Positions 5,491 through 9,463 of a stretch of DNA of 9,463 bases are shown piece by piece. Position numbers and translations under genes: made by a program. Within the stretch, counting starts at the first letter, position 1. Each line of letters opens with the position of its first letter. This DNA comes from an uncultured Thalassospira sp. (GTDB taxonomy: Bacteria; Pseudomonadota; Alphaproteobacteria; Rhodospirillales_A; Thalassospiraceae), in NCBI GenBank assembly GCA_946885765.1, contig CAMPHD010000099.1:1-9463 (forward strand), in the 5' to 3' direction. Below the pieces are notes generated by a model that worked only from the letters and a program-made list of their open reading frames with translations, was not told where the DNA came from and did no database searches.

Positions 5491-6327
5491 ATGAGTCCCG
5501 AATTGGAGATTTTCCGTCGTAGCCCAAGCGACAAGCCCAAATGCAAAAACCCGATTGTTTTCGTCCATGGCGCGTTTACAGGCGCATGGTGCTGGAACGA
5601 GCATTTTCTGACCTGGTTTACCGATCAGGGGTTTGAAACCATTTCATTTTCGCTACGTGGTCACGGTGGCAGCGGCGGGCGTGACCTGCGCAGTCTGGCA
5701 TCAATTGACGATTATGTTGAAGATCTTGAAACGGTTGTCGATACGCTGGGCCAGAAGCCGATCCTGATCGGTCATTCGATGGGCGGCTATATCATTCAGA
5801 AATATCTTGAGAAACATAAGGCGGCGGCGGCCGTCCTGATGGCATCGGTTCCGCCCGAGGGGCTTCTTGCGAGCAACACCATGATGGCAATGGCCCAGCC
5901 CGACCTTTATCTTCAGATGTTCTGGCTTCAGGCAATCGGGCCGCATACCCTGCTGCGTGACCGGCTTGGGCGCGCCATGCTGTCACCCGATATTGCCGAG
6001 GACGAAGGCATGATCTATTTCGGCCGGCTTGAAACAGAAAGCCACCGGGCACTTATGGACATGATGGGTGCAAATCCGGTGTTTCTGTCGCAAACCGATC
6101 TGCCGCCGATGCTGGCCATCGGGGCACGCAATGACGAAATCATTCAAAGCGAGCTGGTCAATCACACCGCCAAGCGTTTGGGGGCAGATTGTATTCTGCT
6201 TGATGACATTGCACACGCCATGATGCTTGACGGAAAATGGGAAAAAGCAGCAACCCAAATTGTCAAATGGCTTGAAAAAACAGTGGTCGAAAAGCAGGAC
6301 AGCACATCGAAGAAGTCTGCGGCCTGA
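5491..6327 (+). CDS. Alpha/beta hydrolase fold protein
   Basis: A 278-residue soluble hydrolase, probably an esterase or lipase-like enzyme of the cytoplasm, with no signal peptide. The visible features, in order, are: the oxyanion HG at 26-27 (FVHGAFTGAW); SLRGHGGSGG at 54-63; the nucleophile elbow GHSMGG with Ser96; a Met-rich cap region at about 120-190; the acid Asp215 (GARNDEII); and His242 (DIAHAMML). The catalytic triad is complete. Length is normal for the family, with a Lys/Ser-rich C-terminal tail of about 15 residues. The start is firm: AGGAGG (5479-5484) stands 6 nt before the ATG. The substrate cannot be told from sequence. It shares a divergent control region with the CRP-family regulator and is followed by a terminator, so it is likely transcribed alone. 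Confidence 0.87.
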   Translation: MSPELEIFRRSPSDKPKCKNPIVFVHGAFTGAWCWNEHFLTWFTDQGFETISFSLRGHGGSGGRDLRSLASIDDYVEDLETVVDTLGQKPILIGHSMGGYIIQKYLEKHKAAAAVLMASVPPEGLLASNTMMAMAQPDLYLQMFWLQAIGPHTLLRDRLGRAMLSPDIAEDEGMIYFGRLETESHRALMDMMGANPVFLSQTDLPPMLAIGARNDEIIQSELVNHTAKRLGADCILLDDIAHAMMLDGKWEKAATQIVKWLEKTVVEKQDSTSKKSAA

Positions 6328-6354
6328 TTGATTAAGAAAACGAAATATAGATTT

Positions 6355-6393
6355 AAGGGCAGGATGTTAGCGCACTCTGCCTTTTGTTTTTTT
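6355..6393 (+). terminator. Probable terminator after the hydrolase gene
   Basis: The stem AAGGGCAG (6355-6362) / CTGCCTTT (6377-6384), with one G-T pair and a 14-nt loop, is followed by a T-rich run TTTTGTTTTTTT to 6393. The loop is long but the U tract is good. It separates the hydrolase from the GGT gene. Confidence 0.65.
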
Positions 6394-6477
6394 AGTGCCG
6401 CGGAACTGTTTTCTTTTCAATCCGCGCAATTTCTGGAAGCATGATCCTACATAACCACAACAAAAAAGGTTGGTGAC

Positions 6478-8252
6478 ATGGTTCGTATGACAGGATGCTT
6501 CCGGCTCAAAACATCAATCGTCACATTCGGGATCACGGCCCTTCTTGCCATGCCGGTAACGGCACAGCAGGCAACCGATGCCGTCGCCCCGGAAAGTTCG
6601 ACAATGCGGATCGGATTGCGCAGTTCGATACAATCGGAAAACTGGATGGTCAGCGCGGCCAACCCGCTGGCGGTCGAAGCCGGTGCCAATGTTTTGCGAC
6701 GCGGCGGAAATGCAATCGATGCCATGGTGGCCGTCCAAACCATGCTGGGGCTGGTTGAGCCACAATCATCGGGCCTGGGTGGCGGTGCGTTTCTGGTTTA
6801 TTACGACGCACGCAGTGGCAAGCTGACCACGCTTGACGGACGTGAAACTGCGCCGATGGCAGCAACCCCGACCCTGTTTCAGGATGCAAACGGCCAACCG
6901 ATGGAATTCTATGATGCCGTTGTCGGCGGCCGTTCAGTCGGAACACCGGGGACACCGGCATTGCTGAAAGCCGCCCATGAAAAATGGGGGCAGCTTGAAT
7001 GGCCAACATTGCTTTCCCCGGCCATCGAGCGCGCTGAAATCGGCTTCAACGTTTCGCAGCGTCTTGCCGGGCTGATTGCCGAAGATAGTGAAAAACTTTC
7101 CCGCGATGATACGGCGAAGGGATATTTCTTTGATGCCAATGGAGAGCCCCTTGAAGAAGGGGCCCTGCTGAAAAACCCGGACTACGCCAACACCCTTAAG
7201 TCTTTGGCGCAAAATGGTACTGATGGCTTTTATTTTGGCCCAATCGCCAATGACATCGTTGACAAGGTTCAGGGCGCAAGCTGGAACCCCGGCATTCTAT
7301 CGTTAAAGGACCTTGCCAATTACATGGTCAAGGAACGCGATCCGGTTTGCAGCGATTATCGCGGATACGAAATCTGCGGCATGGGACCACCGTCGTCCGG
7401 TGCTTTGACAGTCGGACAAATTCTGGGCCTGATCGAGCCGTTCGATATAGCGGCCCTTGGCCCGGAATCACCAGAAAGCTGGCGTCTGATCGGCGATGCA
7501 TCGCGACTGGCATTCGCTGATCGCGGGCGTTACATGGCCGATGTCGATTTTGTGCCGATGCCGTTGACCGGATTGCTGGATAAAGAATACCTGGCGCAAA
7601 GATCGAAACTTCTGGAAAGCGACCGGGCGCTGGAAAGTGTGGAACCAGGCATCCCCGCATTCAGCCATGCCATGCGGCTTGCCGATGATCAGGCAATCGA
7701 ATTCCCCAGCACCAGCCACTTTTCCATAGTCGATGCAATGGGGAATGCGGTGTCGATGACCACCACTATTGAAAACGGCTTTGGGTCACGCCTGATGGTT
7801 CGGGGCTTCATGTTAAATAACGAACTGACCGATTTCTCGTTTGCCACCCACAGCGACGGCATCCCGATTGCCAACCGGCTGGAGCCCGGCAAACGGCCAA
7901 GGTCCTCGATGGCACCGACGATTGTAATGCAGGACGGCAAGCCGATGATTATTACCGGATCGCCCGGTGGATCGCGGATTATCGGCTATGTCGCGCAATC
8001 GTTGATCGCGCTGATCGACTGGAAAAAAGCCCGCAGGGTGCTGTCAGTATGCCCCATCTGGTCAACCGGTTCGGGACTTATGACATTGAAGCAGGAACAA
8101 CAGCCGAAAATCTTGCCCCTGCCCTTGAAGCCCTTGGATATGAAACCAGCATCAAGGATCTGAATTCGGGGCTGCATATCATCCAGATCACCGATCAGGG
8201 ATTGATCGGCGGTGCCGACCCGCGGCGCGAAGGGATTGTGATCGGAGAGTAA
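6478..8252 (+). CDS. ggt: Gamma-glutamyltransferase (glutathione hydrolase), interrupted by a -1 frame break
   Basis: A periplasmic Ntn-hydrolase that cleaves gamma-glutamyl bonds of glutathione and related compounds; the precursor cuts itself at a Thr to give large and small subunits. A signal peptide (residues 1-29, cleavage after VTA) opens the protein. Landmarks are: Asn79 within RRGGNAIDA; Arg122 in LDGRETAP, which binds the gamma-glutamyl carboxylate; nucleophile Thr412 in STSHFSIVD; SSMAPT at 476-481; and GSPGG at 494-498 for the oxyanion hole. The original frame stops at 8163 after 561 codons, but its last 44 or so residues are not GGT-like. The true C-terminus (PHLVNRFGTYDIEAGT and onward) lies in the -1 frame to the TAA at 8250-8252. 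Restoring one base in the A run at 8023-8028 gives a normal 591-residue enzyme. The ATG at 6478 has AAGG (6466-6469) 8 nt upstream. Whether the gene is broken, slippery or misread is open. Confidence 0.88.
8023..8028 (+). other. Frame-break site in ggt (run of six A's)
   Basis: Up to Trp515-Lys516 the first frame matches GGT. From 8028 onward the -1 frame matches (S-P-Q-G-A-V-S-M-P-H-L-V-N-R). The six A's at 8023-8028 lie at the junction, and a seventh A would join the two parts without any mismatch in the family pattern. Possible causes are a real 1-nt deletion, a homopolymer base-calling error, or slippage by RNA polymerase or the ribosome. Confidence 0.85.
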
Positions 8253-8294
8253 GAAAAAACCTTACCAAACGCATATTGTAAGAATTTTTCTTAC
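8249..8294. repeat. Tandem pair of 17-nt GTAAG...CTTAC palindromes
   Basis: GTAAG-N7-CTTAC occurs twice, at 8249-8265 and 8278-8294, offset by 29 nt. The second extends to GTAAGAA-TTT-TTCTTAC, and both begin GTAAGAA. The first overlaps the ggt stop codon. They may be RNA hairpins or a duplicated protein-binding site. Confidence 0.5.
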
Positions 8295-8300
8295 CCAGCA

Positions 8301-8340
8301 ACAGACGGGCGGTACTGACCACGTGCCGCCCGGTATCTGT
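8301..8340. terminator. Strong GC-rich hairpin between the convergent ggt and HAD genes
   Basis: CGGGCGGTAC (8306-8315) pairs with GTGCCGCCCG (8323-8332) with one G-T pair. An outer ACAGA / TCTGT stem (8301-8305 / 8336-8340) adds to it across a 3-nt bulge. There is no T run on either side, so it is not a classic intrinsic terminator. It may still halt transcription or protect 3' ends from both sides. It ends 2 nt before the HAD stop codon. Confidence 0.5.
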
Positions 8341-8342
8341 AA

Positions 8343-9038
8343 TTAGCGTAACCAGCTTGCCAGCAGATCGCGCAGGGCCAGATGGTTTTCGGCGGTGTAA
8401 TGTGCCCCCGCATCGCGCAAGGCTTCCTCCGGCGTCAGATCAACCAGACCAATTGTAGTCGCCCCCGAAGCCACACCGGCACGAACACCGCTGATGCTAT
8501 CATCGACGACAACGCATTGGGTAATATCGACGCCGATTTTTTCAGCCGCCAGCAAATAAACATCCGGTGCAGGTTTGGCATGTGCGACGTCATGAGCCGA
8601 GCATATCCGCCCGCGAAAACGATCCAGCAATCCAACCTTGCCAAGTGATACATCCATCTTGTCATGCGGACCGTTACTGCCAACCGCCATCGGAATAGCA
8701 TTGCGATCCAGCAGATCAAGAACCGCACCAAGATCGGCATATGGTTTCAGATCTTTTTCAAATGATTTGAAGGTTCTGGCATAACATTCCTTAATCCAGC
8801 CGTCAGGAAGCGTCACCCCAAAAGATTCAGCCATTTTGGGTGCAACAGACGCCAATGTACCGCCGATAAAGAATTCATGGCTTTGCACCGGGGTCATGTC
8901 ACAGCCATATTCACACAGCAGATCGGTCAGAACCTTGTTCGCAAGGTTTTCGGTATCAACCAGCACACCATCGCAATCAAAGATCACACCTCGTACGACC
9001 GGTTTAGTCACAATCGCGTCCATCATTTCCCTGCTCAT
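8343..9038 (-). CDS. HAD superfamily hydrolase (beta-phosphoglucomutase/phosphoglycolate-phosphatase-like)
   Basis: A 231-residue cytoplasmic phosphatase of HAD subfamily IA with an alpha-helical cap. Motif I is FDCDGVLVDTE with nucleophile Asp21 and acid/base Asp23. The cap covers about 30-95. Motif II is GSNG with Ser121, motif III is AKPAPD with Lys155, and motif IV is VVDDS with Asp179-Asp180. All catalytic residues are present, so it should be active; the likely substrate is a small sugar phosphate or phosphoglycolate, which sequence alone does not settle. The family includes YieH, Gph and beta-phosphoglucomutase. The ATG at 9038 overlaps the stop of the upstream gene as ATGA, suggesting translational coupling. 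An ATG at 9023 (codon 6) has AGGGA just upstream and is a good alternative start. Motif I lies 15 residues beyond it, so both starts keep the domain. Confidence 0.87.
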   Translation of the reverse strand: MSREMMDAIVTKPVVRGVIFDCDGVLVDTENLANKVLTDLLCEYGCDMTPVQSHEFFIGGTLASVAPKMAESFGVTLPDGWIKECYARTFKSFEKDLKPYADLGAVLDLLDRNAIPMAVGSNGPHDKMDVSLGKVGLLDRFRGRICSAHDVAHAKPAPDVYLLAAEKIGVDITQCVVVDDSISGVRAGVASGATTIGLVDLTPEEALRDAGAHYTAENHLALRDLLASWLR

Positions 9039-9388
9039 GCTCCGGCCAGTTCGGACCAGCGGCCATCGTCATAGGCAACCGTGCGGGTTGTGCCGAAATC
9101 GACAACCGGTCGTTTGATCACGGTCGGGTTGGCCGCAAGGATGGTTGCCGCGGCGGTATCATCATTTTCCAGCACGGCCTTGTCGGCATCGGAAAGGTTG
9201 CGATAGCTTGGCCCGCGTTTATTGATCAGGATCTTGCCGCCGACTTCGGCAAGCCAGCCTTCGATGGTTTTGGCATCAATTCCGTCAACCCGGAAATCAT
9301 GGAACGTATGTTCAAGTCCCTTGGCGTCGAACCATTTCAGGGATTTTTTGACTGTGTCGCAGTTTTTGATGCCATAGACCGTGATCAT
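9035..9388 (-). CDS. ArsC/Spx/YffB family thioredoxin-fold protein
   Basis: A 117-residue protein of the arsenate-reductase-like family (COG1393 type). It begins MITVYGIKNCDTVKKSLKWF, with the single N-terminal Cys10 where ArsC has its catalytic Cys. It also has the family segments INKRGPSYRNL (about 55-65) and NPTVIKRPVVDFG (87-99) with Arg93 in the K-R-P motif. It resembles YffB/Spx-like members rather than true ArsC, so arsenate reduction should not be assumed; a glutathione- or thiol-linked reductase role is a guess. The start at 9388 is chosen because AGGAA stands 6 nt upstream and the family consensus begins there; the open frame extends to 9430, but those 14 residues are not family-like. 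It overlaps the HAD gene by ATGA and is probably co-transcribed with it. No arsenic genes are near. Confidence 0.85.
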   Translation of the reverse strand: MITVYGIKNCDTVKKSLKWFDAKGLEHTFHDFRVDGIDAKTIEGWLAEVGGKILINKRGPSYRNLSDADKAVLENDDTAAATILAANPTVIKRPVVDFGTTRTVAYDDGRWSELAGA

Positions 9389-9413
9389 GAATGTTTCCTG
9401 TATTTCGCAATGC

Positions 9414-9433
9414 GCGATGCTGCCATGCATCGC
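9414..9433. repeat. Inverted repeat upstream of the ArsC-like gene
   Basis: GCGATGC (9414-9420) and GCATCGC (9427-9433) form a perfect 7-bp inverted repeat around a 6-nt centre. It lies 26-45 nt before the ATG at 9388, in the promoter or leader region. It could be an operator or a leader hairpin. No clear promoter was seen on the minus strand before the window ends. Confidence 0.4.
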
Positions 9434-9463
9434 CGAATGAGTTTTGACCCTAAATCCTGGAAC

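Noticed and set aside
6650..7009. 119-codon minus-strand open frame inside ggt
   Set aside because: It lies fully opposite a conserved coding region, has no family-like sequence and no translation signals; it is a frame shadow.
8049..8252. Separate 67-residue gene after ggt
   Set aside because: Its sequence is the conserved GGT C-terminus and the match continues upstream of its ATG to the A run, so it is the 3' end of ggt after the frame break.
9035..9388. Arsenate reductase of an arsenic-resistance operon
   Set aside because: No arsR, arsB or acr3 gene is adjacent, and the sequence is closer to the YffB/Spx-like branch, so a resistance role is not supported.
9444..9449. TTGACC as a -35 of a plus-strand promoter at the right edge
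   Set aside because: The window ends before a -10 could be tested.

Overview
The window looks like ordinary chromosome from an alphaproteobacterium, most likely of the Rhodospirillales/Thalassospira type. This is inferred from protein character and gene content (Cys-free 55-residue L33 beside an S41 protease and a DUF983 protein, downstream of RNase R). No database search was possible. Base composition looks even and moderately GC-rich. I see no insertion sequence, phage gene, CRISPR array, tRNA or rRNA, so this is a core or housekeeping region rather than an island.

Layout, left to right. (1) The 3' end of an RNase R gene (+) runs into a bidirectional terminator. It converges with a minus-strand gene for an Hpt domain fused to a receiver-like domain that lacks the phospho-acceptor Asp. 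(2) Divergent from that gene, on the + strand: a DUF983 zinc-ribbon/membrane protein, an S41 (CtpA-type) protease with a lipoprotein signal and a TTG start, and rpmG (L33) with its own promoter and terminator. (3) On the minus strand: a DUF423 membrane protein, then a non-coding stretch holding a consensus CRP box and a strong terminator (candidate small RNA), then a CRP-family regulator. (4) Divergent from the regulator: an alpha/beta hydrolase, with a palindromic operator-like cluster in the shared upstream region. Next comes a periplasmic gamma-glutamyltransferase whose frame breaks at a run of six A's near its C-terminus. (5) On the minus strand, convergent with the GGT: an ArsC/Spx/YffB-like thioredoxin-fold protein and a HAD phosphatase, overlapping by ATGA and probably co-transcribed.

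The items most worth a second look are these: the CRP-box/terminator unit at 4362-4490 as a possible CRP-controlled sRNA beside the CRP-family gene itself; the single-base frame break in the GGT gene; the degenerate receiver of the Hpt protein; and palindrome clusters at 5279-5299, 5382-5408 and 8249-8340. No clearly new multi-gene system is visible.
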